DNA of 19,915 bases from Elusimicrobiota bacterium (GCA_003450735.1 DMEZ01000066.1:20017-39931), one strand, 5' to 3'. Counted from the first letter of the stretch, positions 5,804-13,302 are shown. Notes: generated by a model from the sequence alone, not told the origin. Numbers and translations: made by a program.

Positions 5804-8800
5804 ACCCCCTCCCCGGCGCCGACCGGCTGCTGTGCCGGCTCGGGCGTCTCAGGCGACGCCTGCTCCTGCAGGACCGCCTCCGACTGCGCCGCGATCTGGT
5901 CGAGGCGGAAGCCGCGGACCACGATGCCCTTCTTCGGGCAGGTCGCCTGGCACACTCCGCAGCCCTTGCAGGCGCTCTCGTTGACCTCGACGATCTTCTT
6001 GATGGCCCCGTCGGAGGCCTTGTACTCCAGCAGGGTCACGGCCTTGTAGGGGCAGGGCTCCACGCAATAGGCGCAGCCGTCGCAGTTCTCGTCGACCACC
6101 TCCGAGAGGGTGGCTTCGAGCTCCATCGTCTCGTTCGCCAGGACCGAGGCGGCGCGCGCCGCCGCCGCGCCGGCCTGGGCGATGCTCTCCTCCATCGTCT
6201 TGGGATAGTGGGCCATGCCGCAGAGGAACACCCCGTCGGTCGCGAAATCCACCGGCCGCAGCTTCATGTGCGCCTCGAGGAAGAACCCGTTCTGGTCCAG
6301 GGGGACCTTCAAATGCTGGGCCAGTTCCTTGTTCTCCAAAGGCGGCACGGTCGCCGCTGAGAGCACCACGAGGTCGGCCTCGAGGACGGCCTCCTGGCGG
6401 ACGATGGGCTCGACGAAGCGCACGGAGAGCTTCCCATCCGACTCTGCCACCTCCGGCTTGCGGTCCTCGTCGTAGCGGATGAAGACCACGCCCTTCTGCC
6501 GGGCCTCGGTGTAGAAGCTCTCCCTGAAGCCGTACGTCCTCACGTCCCGGTAGAGGACGTAGACGTTCGCCGCCGGATCGAGCGCCTTGAGCTTGAGCGC
6601 GTTCTTGACCGCCATGCCGCAGCACAGGCGGCTGCAGTAGGGCCGCTTCTCGTCGCGGGAGCCGACGCACTGGATCATCACGACCGTCTTCGCCTTGCAG
6701 GAGCCCTGGGCCAGCCGCTCCTCGAGTTCCCGCTGGGTGAGGACGCCCGGGTTCTTGCCGTAGAGGTACTCCTCGGGTCGATGCTCCTGCGCTCCGGTCG
6801 CCACGATGACCGCGCCGTGACGGATCTCCTCCTCCCCCGACGCCGTCTTCAGCTTGGTCGTGAAGTTGCCGATGAAGCCCGCGATGGAGGCGATGGAGGC
6901 GCCGGTGTGGACATGGATGTTCAGGCGGCTGCGCACTTCCGAGATCAGGTCGTCTAGGTGGCGCTGCGGGTCCAGACCGCCCTCGAGCAGGTAGCGCAGC
7001 AGCCGCGACGCGCCGCCGAGTTCCGCCTCCTTCTCGACCAGGTGGACGGTGAAGCCCTGGCCGGCGAGGCTCCGGGCGGCGGTCAGGCCGCTCAAGCCTC
7101 CCCCCACCACCAAGACGTCCTTGTGGACGGGGACGTGCTTCTTCTTGAGCGGCTCGAGCAGGCGCGCCTTCGACACGGCCATGCGAACGAGGTCCTTGGC
7201 TTTGATCGTCGCCTGCTCCGGCTCGTGCATGTGCACCCAGGAGCACTGGTCGCGGATGTTGGCCATCTCGAAGAGGTAGGCGTTGAGGCCCGCCTCCTGG
7301 AGGCTGTTCCGGAAGAGGGGCTCGTGCGTGCGAGGAGTGCAGGCGCTGACCACCACGCGGTTGAGCTTCTTCTCGACGATGGTCTTCTTGATCTTCTCCT
7401 GGGAGTCGTTCGCGCAGGCATAGACCACGTTCTCCGCGTGGACCACATTCGGAAGGCGCTTCGCGTACTCCACGACCTTGGGAACGTCCACCACCGAGGC
7501 GATGTTGGTGCCGCAGTGGCAGACGAAGACGCCTACGCGGGGCTCCTGCCCGGCGACGTCGGTCTCTGGCGGGTATTGCTTCTCCTCGATGAGCGTGCCC
7601 TTGGCCTCGGGGAGGAGCTCCAGGATGCGGGCCACGGCCCCGCTCGCCTGGATGACGGTCTCGGGGATGTCCTTGGGCTCGGTGAACGCCCCCGCGACGA
7701 AGACCCCGGGCTTGCCGGTGTCCATGGGCGCGAAGGCTTCCGTAGCGCAGAATCCGTGGGGGTTCAGCTTCAGGCCGAAGGTCTGCGCCAGCGTCTGGGC
7801 GGAGGGGGCCGGGCGCAGGCCGACCGACAGGACGACCAGGTCGAACTCCTTGACGGCCTTGCGCTCGTCCTCGGTCAGGTAGGTGATCCGCAGGTTTTTG
7901 GTCTCGGGGACTTCCTCGACCGCCGCGGGGCGGCAGCGGGTGTACTTCACGCCCAGCTTCTTGGCCCGCTGGTAGTACTCGTCGAAGCCCTTGCTGAAGG
8001 CCCGGAGGTCCATGAAGAACACCTCGCACTCGAGATGCTCGCTCAGGTGCTCCTTGGCGAGGAGGGCCTCCTTGGTCGCGTACATGCAGCAGACGGCGGA
8101 GCAGTAGTCGCGCTCATGGTCGCGGGAGCCGACGCACTGGATGAAGGCGATGCGCTTGGGCTCGGCCTTGTCCGAGGGGCGCTGGACCTTCCCCAGGAAG
8201 GGGCCCGAGGCCGAGAGGATGCGCTCGAACTCGATGGAGGTGATGACGTTCTTGTGGATGCCGTAGCCGTACTCCGGCTTGAGCCGCGGATCGAAGAGCT
8301 CGTAGCCCGGCGCCACGAGGACCGCGCCCACCTCGAGGACCACCCGCTCCTCCTTCTGGTCGAAGACGATGGCGTCGGCCTTGCAGGCCTTCTGGCAGAG
8401 CTTGCATTTGCCCGTGCTCATGTGGAGGCAATGCTCCGCGTCCACCACGGCGCAGTTGGGGATGGCCTGGGGATAGGGGATGTAGACCGCCGGCCGGGTG
8501 GAGAGTCCCTGGTTGTACTCGTCGGGGATCGGCTTGGGCTTCTTGGAGGACTCCCCCTCCTTGGGCGCCTTGAGCTTGCCCAAGGGGCAGGCGATGGCGC
8601 AGGCGCCGCAGCCGGTGCACTTCTCCTCGTCGACGTAGCGGGGGCGCAGCTTCACGGTGACCTTGAAGTCGCCGGGCTCCCCCTCGATCTTCTCGACGTC
8701 GGCCAGGGTCAGGATGTCGATGTCCTTGTGCCGGCTGATCTCGACCAGGCGCGGGGCCATGGTGCACATGGCGCAGTCGTTGGTCGGGAAGGTCTTGTCC

Positions 8801-8967
8801 AGCTGGGCCATGACCCCGCCGATGCAGGGGCCGGACTCGGCCAGGAAGACCTTGATGCCGGCGGCCGCGAAGTCCAGCGCCGCCTGCATGCCGCCGATGC
8901 CGCCGCCGACGACCAGGGCGGCTCCGACCTTCCTGCCGTTCTTCGATGGGGGGTTCATGGGGGTCAT
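5800..8967 (-). CDS. hdrA: Double-flavin HdrA-like iron-sulfur flavoprotein (QmoA/QmoB-like), 1055 aa
   Basis: HdrA is the FAD hub of heterodisulfide reductase and Qmo-type complexes, the place where electrons can be bifurcated. This protein has two flavin modules. Residues 18-455 are a thioredoxin-reductase-like domain (GGGIGG at 21-26, DKTFPTNDCAMC) with an inserted ferredoxin (Cys117/120/123/127) and a second cysteine set (180/188/191/195). Residues 478-610 are the HdrA N-terminal cluster domain (FVCHCGTNIASVVDV). Residues 618-945 hold a second flavin fold (GGGLSG at 622-627). The tail has two 4Fe-4S sets (962/965/968/972 and 1000/1003/1006/1010). Canonical HdrA is about 650 aa with one flavin module. 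The start at 8967 makes an ATGA overlap with the qmoC-like stop; ATG 8958 is an alternative. IQCVGSRD carries Cys where some archaeal HdrA have selenocysteine. Confidence 0.95.
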   Translation of the reverse strand: MTPMNPPSKNGRKVGAALVVGGGIGGMQAALDFAAAGIKVFLAESGPCIGGVMAQLDKTFPTNDCAMCTMAPRLVEISRHKDIDILTLADVEKIEGEPGDFKVTVKLRPRYVDEEKCTGCGACAIACPLGKLKAPKEGESSKKPKPIPDEYNQGLSTRPAVYIPYPQAIPNCAVVDAEHCLHMSTGKCKLCQKACKADAIVFDQKEERVVLEVGAVLVAPGYELFDPRLKPEYGYGIHKNVITSIEFERILSASGPFLGKVQRPSDKAEPKRIAFIQCVGSRDHERDYCSAVCCMYATKEALLAKEHLSEHLECEVFFMDLRAFSKGFDEYYQRAKKLGVKYTRCRPAAVEEVPETKNLRITYLTEDERKAVKEFDLVVLSVGLRPAPSAQTLAQTFGLKLNPHGFCATEAFAPMDTGKPGVFVAGAFTEPKDIPETVIQASGAVARILELLPEAKGTLIEEKQYPPETDVAGQEPRVGVFVCHCGTNIASVVDVPKVVEYAKRLPNVVHAENVVYACANDSQEKIKKTIVEKKLNRVVVSACTPRTHEPLFRNSLQEAGLNAYLFEMANIRDQCSWVHMHEPEQATIKAKDLVRMAVSKARLLEPLKKKHVPVHKDVLVVGGGLSGLTAARSLAGQGFTVHLVEKEAELGGASRLLRYLLEGGLDPQRHLDDLISEVRSRLNIHVHTGASIASIAGFIGNFTTKLKTASGEEEIRHGAVIVATGAQEHRPEEYLYGKNPGVLTQRELEERLAQGSCKAKTVVMIQCVGSRDEKRPYCSRLCCGMAVKNALKLKALDPAANVYVLYRDVRTYGFRESFYTEARQKGVVFIRYDEDRKPEVAESDGKLSVRFVEPIVRQEAVLEADLVVLSAATVPPLENKELAQHLKVPLDQNGFFLEAHMKLRPVDFATDGVFLCGMAHYPKTMEESIAQAGAAAARAASVLANETMELEATLSEVVDENCDGCAYCVEPCPYKAVTLLEYKASDGAIKKIVEVNESACKGCGVCQATCPKKGIVVRGFRLDQIAAQSEAVLQEQASPETPEPAQQPVGAGEGV

Positions 8968-10115
8968 GCGGGCTGAGCCTCCGCGCCTTGCGGCCCCGCC
9001 GGGGCCTGCTCGCGCCTGCGGGCGGCGTTCTCCCTGACCGCCTGGAAGTAGGCCGCCAGGGGCCTGTAGGTCAGGTGCGCCCATTTGCCGAAGGGCACCT
9101 CGATGACCAGCATCGGCACGCAGACGATGAGGTGGACGGCGTAAGCGTAATACGTGGCCAGCGGCCAGCCGGCATAGCGGAAGATGTGCACCGCGATGCC
9201 GGTGAGGGTCGTGAGCAGGAGCAGGATGGGGAAGAGCCAGTCGCTCAGGTCGGAGTAGCGGTGGATCTGCTCCTCTTTCTTCATCCGGCTCCAGAGGATC
9301 TCGGCGGTGAAGACCGCCAGCACCGCGGTGGCGTAATATCCCAGCCAGCGCTGCGGGTGCCAGATCGGATGGATGGCGTCGGTCTGGAACCAGGGGAGGA
9401 AGAGCACGATCATCACGAACATCAGCCCGTAGCCCGTGACGAGCAGGAAGTGCTTGGCCCAGCGGGCCGTGTTCTTGCCGCACTCCCGGAAGCGGATCTG
9501 AGTGGCCCCGTTCCACGCCAGCGACCACGCTTCCTCTATATAGGACTGGAGAGGCGCCGCGGAGCCGCCCCGGAACATCGTGTTCCAGATCATCCGGGCG
9601 ACGTTGCTCAGCAGGAAGAAGGAGAGCACGGCCGCCATGGCCCAGTCGAAGAAGTGCACCGTCATCACCGGTGCGAAGGTGTTGAGCTCGACCCTGTCCA
9701 TGACCATGGGGCCGTGGAAGAGGGCGATGAGCAGGGCCATGAAGGCCCCGACCGCCGCGAGCGCCCCCAGCTCCCAGGCCGGGGACTGGTACATCCGCGC
9801 CGAGAGGCCCGTCCAGTCGTACTGGGCGGTGAGGAACCGGCGAAGGGTCATCATGGACTCGCCGGGCTCGGTCTGGCGGGGGCAGGTCTTCGAGCAGTCC
9901 CCGCAGTAGTAGCACAGCCACGGATCCAGGCTGGCGAGCAGCGGCTCGCGCAAACCGACCTGGACATGGCGCATGCTCTTGCGCGGGAACAGAGCGGAAT
10001 CCTTCGAGAGGGCGCAGACGGCCGCGCAGCTGCCGCAGGCGTAGCAGGCGTCGACGTCGAAATGGCCGTATTTCCGGACTTCCGATATCAGCGTCGGGTC
10101 GATCTTCTCAGGCAT
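8964..10115 (-). CDS. qmoC: QmoC-like protein: HdrC ferredoxin domain fused to cytochrome b-type membrane domain
   Basis: The N-terminal 100 residues of this 383-aa protein carry two 4Fe-4S motifs, Cys24/27/30/34 (CYACGSCAAVC) and Cys68/71/74/78 (CYYCGDCSKTCP), as in HdrC. The rest has about six hydrophobic helices with histidines in a NarI/HdrE-like arrangement (HFFDWAM, WAKHFLLV, AVHIFRYAGW, YAVHLIVC), suitable for b hemes. QmoC of sulfate reducers has this architecture and links flavin subunits to menaquinone. Here it would anchor HdrA and the hydrogenase to the membrane and exchange electrons with quinone. The start at 10115 has AGGAG upstream and directly precedes the ferredoxin domain; longer frames run into the preceding gene. 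Whether it should be called QmoC or an HdrC-HdrE fusion is a matter of naming. Confidence 0.9.
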   Translation of the reverse strand: MPEKIDPTLISEVRKYGHFDVDACYACGSCAAVCALSKDSALFPRKSMRHVQVGLREPLLASLDPWLCYYCGDCSKTCPRQTEPGESMMTLRRFLTAQYDWTGLSARMYQSPAWELGALAAVGAFMALLIALFHGPMVMDRVELNTFAPVMTVHFFDWAMAAVLSFFLLSNVARMIWNTMFRGGSAAPLQSYIEEAWSLAWNGATQIRFRECGKNTARWAKHFLLVTGYGLMFVMIVLFLPWFQTDAIHPIWHPQRWLGYYATAVLAVFTAEILWSRMKKEEQIHRYSDLSDWLFPILLLLTTLTGIAVHIFRYAGWPLATYYAYAVHLIVCVPMLVIEVPFGKWAHLTYRPLAAYFQAVRENAARRREQAPAGPQGAEAQPA

Positions 10116-10135
10116 GTCTCTCCTATGGCCGAGGT

Positions 10136-10594
10136 TCAGCTGTAGAGCCCCGCGAGCTGGAGGATGGTGTCCTCGACCCGCTTGGACATGATGACGGAGA
10201 ACCGCTTGTAGAGTTCGAAGCCGAGGTCGTGGTTCTTCTCGTACTTGGTCCGCAGGCACCTGCCGTCGAAGGAGAAGGCGAGGACCGGCCCCTGCGCCCG
10301 GGCGGAGAAGTGCCAGCGATAAGGTGGGATCATCCAGGACCAGCCCAGGACCTCGTTCTCGCTCACGGTCTGCACAGTGATGGGCTTGCGGTGCGCCAGC
10401 GGAAGCTCGACGTTCACCTGCCCCTGCCGGATGAGGAAGAAATGGTTCGCCTCGCACCCCTCCTTGATGATGTAGTCGCCGGCCGCGAATCGGACGTTCG
10501 CCGCGCAGCCTTCCAGGAGGTCCAAGTAGGGCTCCGGCAGATCCTTCAGGAAATGGTGCTGGACGAGGATGGTCTTCAGACCCTTCTTCTGCAT
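10136..10594 (-). CDS. Cyclic-nucleotide-binding-domain protein without DNA-binding domain
   Basis: The 152-aa protein is a Crp-type cNMP-binding beta-roll (RFAAGDYIIKEGCEANHFFLIRQGQVNVEL, then VLGWSWMIPPYRWHFSARAQGP) followed by a helical tail with no helix-turn-helix. The usual phosphate-binding segment GE(L/I)xxL...RxAT is replaced by NEVLGWSWMIPPYRWHFSARA, so the ligand may not be cAMP. It is the first gene of the - strand hydrogenase operon, starting at 10594 behind GGGAGGG and ending 20 bp before the qmoC-like gene. It cannot be a normal transcription factor; it may sense a small molecule or redox state and bind a complex subunit or the kinase. That role is inferred. Confidence 0.88.
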   Translation of the reverse strand: MQKKGLKTILVQHHFLKDLPEPYLDLLEGCAANVRFAAGDYIIKEGCEANHFFLIRQGQVNVELPLAHRKPITVQTVSENEVLGWSWMIPPYRWHFSARAQGPVLAFSFDGRCLRTKYEKNHDLGFELYKRFSVIMSKRVEDTILQLAGLYS

Positions 10595-10639
10595 AGCGCC
10601 CTCCCGCCCCTCCCGGGGGCCGAGGACGCTATGCTAACA

Positions 10640-10655
10640 CGCCTCCCCGGAGGCG
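10640..10655 (+). promoter_or_regulatory. Small GC hairpin containing a ribosome binding site
   Basis: Seven-base arms CGCCTCC (10640-10646) and GGAGGCG (10649-10655) form a tight inverted repeat with a 2-base loop in the divergent control region. The right arm holds GGAGG, six bases before an ATG at 10660 in frame with the LysR gene. It may be a masked ribosome binding site for a longer LysR, or chance in GC-rich DNA; I cannot decide. Confidence 0.35.
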
Positions 10656-10659
10656 CCAA

Positions 10660-10697
10660 ATGAATAATGTTCATGGGTATATTAGGCTATCTAATAT
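10660..10697. promoter_or_regulatory. Putative LysR-type operator: two dyads 21 bp apart
   Basis: Within an AT-rich patch that stands out from its surroundings are two dyads with 5-base spacers: ATGAA-TAATG-TTCAT (10660-10674) and ATATTAG-GCTAT-CTAATAT (10679-10697). The second fits the T-N11-A rule for LysR-family sites (T at 10682, A at 10694). Their centres (10667 and 10688) are 21 bp apart, two helical turns, as expected for paired recognition and activation sites. They lie between the divergent cyclic-nucleotide-domain/hydrogenase operon and the lysR start at 10717. TATGCT hexamers at 10698 and 10703 are possible -10 elements, but no clear -35 was found. Confidence 0.6.
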
Positions 10698-10716
10698 TAT
10701 GCTATGCTCAGAGCGG

Positions 10717-11595
10717 ATGTTGATCGAGACCTTCAGGGTCTTCTGCGACCTCGTCGACACGGGCAGCTATTCGCAGGCGGCTGAAAAGAACTACGTCACC
10801 CAGTCCGCGGTCAGCCAGCAGATCCGGAACCTCGAGCAGACCCTGGGCTGCGCGCTCGTGCAGCGCGTGCGCAGGGAACTGCGCCTGACCCCCAGCGGGC
10901 TCATCTTCTACCGGACAGCCAAGCGCATCGCCTCCGAGCACGCCTCGATGCTCGACCGGCTGAAATCCATCCCGGCCGGCGGGCTCGGCACCGTCCGGGT
11001 CTCCTCCATCTACAGCGCGGGGACCTACCTGCTCCAGGACTATATCCGCGGATTCATCAAGGCCCACCCGGAAGCCCGGGTCGACATCGAATATCAGAAG
11101 GCCGCCCGGATCTACGACGACATCCTCCGCGACCGGGCCGACATCGGGATCATGGCGTTCCCGGCCCGCCGGAAAGGCCTTGAGATCCGTCCGCTGCTGT
11201 CGGAGGACATGATCCTCATCTGCTCGCCGCGGCACCCTTTCGCCCGAAAAGAGAGCCTGGAGCTCTCACGCCTGCAAGGGCAGGATTTCATCGCCTTCGA
11301 TCCCTCCACCCCGACCAGGACGGCCCTGGACAAGATCCTTCATTGGCACGGCATCAAGGTCAACGTCACGATGGAGCTCGACAACATCGAGACGATCAAG
11401 AGCGCGGTCGATACCCGCAGCGGGGTCTCCATCGTACCGGAGACGGCCGTGCGCAACGAGGCGCGCCTCGGCAGGCTCCGCGCGCTGCGCTTCACGGACG
11501 TGCGCATCCAGCGCCCTCTCTGCGTGCTCGTCAGGAGAGGCCGCCGCTTCAGCCGGGCCGTCCAGTTCTTCCTGGAGCATCTGCGCTGCGGATGA
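10717..11595 (+). CDS. LysR-family transcriptional regulator
   Basis: This is a classic LysR-type regulator of 292 aa. The winged helix-turn-helix is at the N-terminus (MLIETFRVFCDLVDTGSYSQAAE, VTQSAVSQQIRNLEQTLGCALVQR), followed by a linker helix and a two-lobed effector-binding domain (TVRVSSIYSAGTYLLQDYIRGF...). The start at 10717 gives the usual family N-terminus and leaves the paired dyads upstream; ATG 10660, with a strong GGAGG site, would add 19 residues rich in AT codons and is the alternative. It is divergent from the hydrogenase operon, so it probably autoregulates and controls that operon. The effector is unknown. It ends by ATGA overlap with the hybrid kinase gene. Confidence 0.93.
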   Translation: MLIETFRVFCDLVDTGSYSQAAEKNYVTQSAVSQQIRNLEQTLGCALVQRVRRELRLTPSGLIFYRTAKRIASEHASMLDRLKSIPAGGLGTVRVSSIYSAGTYLLQDYIRGFIKAHPEARVDIEYQKAARIYDDILRDRADIGIMAFPARRKGLEIRPLLSEDMILICSPRHPFARKESLELSRLQGQDFIAFDPSTPTRTALDKILHWHGIKVNVTMELDNIETIKSAVDTRSGVSIVPETAVRNEARLGRLRALRFTDVRIQRPLCVLVRRGRRFSRAVQFFLEHLRCG

Positions 11596-13265
11596 GCCGG
11601 GGACATCGCGCCGCGCCGGAGGCCTCCTCCCCCATCGACGGCATCGCCTTCTCGCTGGTCATGGCCGTCGCGGCCTTCCTGGGCCGGGAGAACCCCCGCT
11701 TCGTCCACCCCCACATCCTCTGGTGCTTCCTGGCCCTGCTCTCCTTCAACCTGCTCAACTTCGCCTGGCTCTTCGGGCGGCTCGAGCCGGGACGGCGGAT
11801 CCCGCTCGTCCTGGCCGTCAACGTCCTTCTCATCACGATGGTGGTCTTCTACTCGGGAGGCCCCCAGTCCTACTTCTGGGTGATGTTCCTTTTGCCCATC
11901 TTCACGGCCTGTCTGGCCCTCTCCCGGCGCGGCATCTGGGCCACGACGGCCGGAGCGCTCCTCGCCCTGGCGGTCTTCCACTGGGGCGCGCTCGCCCACC
12001 ACCTCTGGGCCGAGGTCCTCGAGCTGCTCACCAAGGCGGCCACCCTCGCGGTGTCGGCCGTGGTTTTGATGCGGGTCTCCTTCGACGACCGGAGCGCCCG
12101 CGAGAAGCTAGAGGAGGAGCGAAAGAGCTCGGACGAGGAACGGCGGAAGCTGCGCGAGCAGCTCCAGCACATGGACCGCCTCGCGACCATGGGGACGCTC
12201 TCGGCCAGCATCGCCCACGAGCTCAACAGCCCGCTGGCCACCATCCTGGGCTTCGCGCAGGTCGGGCTCTCCGGCTCGATCGACCAGGACAAGATCGTCC
12301 ATGCCCTGCACCGCATCGAGGAAGGCGCGCTGCGCTGCAAGAGGACCATCCAGGGCATCCTCGCCTTCTCCCGGGGCGCCAAGGCGGAGCGCGCCCCGGT
12401 CGACGTGAACGCCCTCCTCCACGAGTGCCTGGAGCTCAAGCGCTTCGAGTGGATCTCCGGCCACATCCGCACCGAGGAAACCTACGAGCAGGGCCTGCCC
12501 CTCGTGCCGCTCTCGGGGCCGGAGTTCCAGCAGGTCGTCTTCAACCTCCTCACCAACGCCGAGCAGGCGATCCGCTCGCACGGGGAAGGCCGCGGCCGCA
12601 TCCGCCTGAAGAGCGAGCTGGCGGGAGGACGCCTCCGCGTCCTGGTTTCGGACGACGGCCCGGGCATCCCTCCGGAAGTGCTGGACAGGATCTGGGAGCC
12701 CTTCTTCACGACCAAGCCCGTCGGAACGGGGACGGGCTTGGGCTTAGGGATCTCCAAGCAGATCATCGAGGACCAGGGCGGGAGACTCTGCGTCCGCAGC
12801 GAACCGGGACGCGGCGCGTCGTTCATCATCGACCTGCCGGCGCCCTCCTCCCCGGCCGAGGCTCCGGCCGCCCCGGCACAAGCCCCCGCGGCCCCCTCCC
12901 GCCACATCCTGGTCGCCGAGGACGACCCCGCCTTGCGGCCCCTGCTCTTCCAGCTCCTGAAGCCGTTCGGGCACCCGGTCCGCTTCGCGGAGACCTTCGA
13001 CGAAGCCGCGCGGATGGTGCGGCAGGACCCGCCCGTTCTGCTGGTCAGCGACCTCAAGATGCCGGGGATGCCGGCGCTGGACTTCTTCGTCCAGCTCCGC
13101 GCCGAAGGCCGCCTCGAGCGTCTGCCGATCCTGCCCATCTCGGGCTCCGTCCCGGGCGACGCCCTCTCCCTGTTCCTGAAGAGCCGCGGGCTCTCGGTGC
13201 TCGAGAAGCCCTTCGAGATCGAGGAGTTCAAGGCCCGGGTCAAAAAGGCCCTTCCGCCCGGTTGA
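11592..13265 (+). CDS. Membrane hybrid histidine kinase with C-terminal receiver
   Basis: The 557-aa protein starts with about six hydrophobic helices (roughly residues 15-160, with little extracytoplasmic loop), then a charged coiled coil (165-195). A HisKA domain follows with His209 (ASIAHELNSPLATI), then an HATPase domain with N box (FNLLTNAEQA), G1 (SDDGPGIP) and G2 (GTGLGLGIS). A Pro/Ala linker at 417-436 leads to a receiver domain (acidic EDD 443-445, Asp487, Ser517 in the Thr position, Lys539). The sensor seems to be the membrane domain itself, as in kinases that read membrane or quinone state. ATGA overlap with lysR implies joint function. It is the last gene before the DUF190 promoter. 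Confidence 0.93.
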   Translation: MSRGHRAAPEASSPIDGIAFSLVMAVAAFLGRENPRFVHPHILWCFLALLSFNLLNFAWLFGRLEPGRRIPLVLAVNVLLITMVVFYSGGPQSYFWVMFLLPIFTACLALSRRGIWATTAGALLALAVFHWGALAHHLWAEVLELLTKAATLAVSAVVLMRVSFDDRSAREKLEEERKSSDEERRKLREQLQHMDRLATMGTLSASIAHELNSPLATILGFAQVGLSGSIDQDKIVHALHRIEEGALRCKRTIQGILAFSRGAKAERAPVDVNALLHECLELKRFEWISGHIRTEETYEQGLPLVPLSGPEFQQVVFNLLTNAEQAIRSHGEGRGRIRLKSELAGGRLRVLVSDDGPGIPPEVLDRIWEPFFTTKPVGTGTGLGLGISKQIIEDQGGRLCVRSEPGRGASFIIDLPAPSSPAEAPAAPAQAPAAPSRHILVAEDDPALRPLLFQLLKPFGHPVRFAETFDEAARMVRQDPPVLLVSDLKMPGMPALDFFVQLRAEGRLERLPILPISGSVPGDALSLFLKSRGLSVLEKPFEIEEFKARVKKALPPG

Positions 13266-13290
13266 AGCGTCCCTCCCTAACATCTACAAT
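13262..13290 (+). promoter_or_regulatory. Sigma-70-type promoter for the DUF190 gene
   Basis: TTGAAG (13262-13267) and TACAAT (13285-13290) are separated by 17 bases, each hexamer close to consensus. The -35 element overlaps the stop codon of the hybrid kinase. Transcription would begin near 13297, only a few bases before the ATG at 13303, so the message would be nearly leaderless; correspondingly no good ribosome binding site precedes the ATG. Confidence 0.6.
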
Positions 13291-13302
13291 GCTTCAGGCC
13301 TC

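Noticed and set aside
3692..6049. 785-codon open frame on the + strand across mvhA, mvhG and mvhD
   Set aside because: It crosses several real genes and their spacers, has compositional features of an antisense shadow and no recognisable domain.
6640..6700. Possible selenocysteine site in HdrA
   Set aside because: Some archaeal HdrA have selenocysteine in the CxGxRD region, but both copies here read IQCVGSRD with ordinary Cys codons and no in-frame TGA.
6958..8976. 672-codon open frame on the + strand opposite hdrA
   Set aside because: Antisense shadow of hdrA; Leu/Gly/Asp/Val-rich with no motif.
11343..11360. Sigma-54-like TGGCACG element
   Set aside because: It lies inside lysR and lacks the TTGC -12 half at the right distance.
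11343..11591. Longer N-terminus for the hybrid kinase
   Set aside because: The extra 83 codons lie in a second frame of the LysR gene; the ATGA overlap at 11592 gives a natural start just before the first membrane helix.
12841..12900. Tandem repeat in the hybrid kinase gene
   Set aside because: The Pro/Ala-coding repeats form an ordinary flexible linker between the HATPase and receiver domains.
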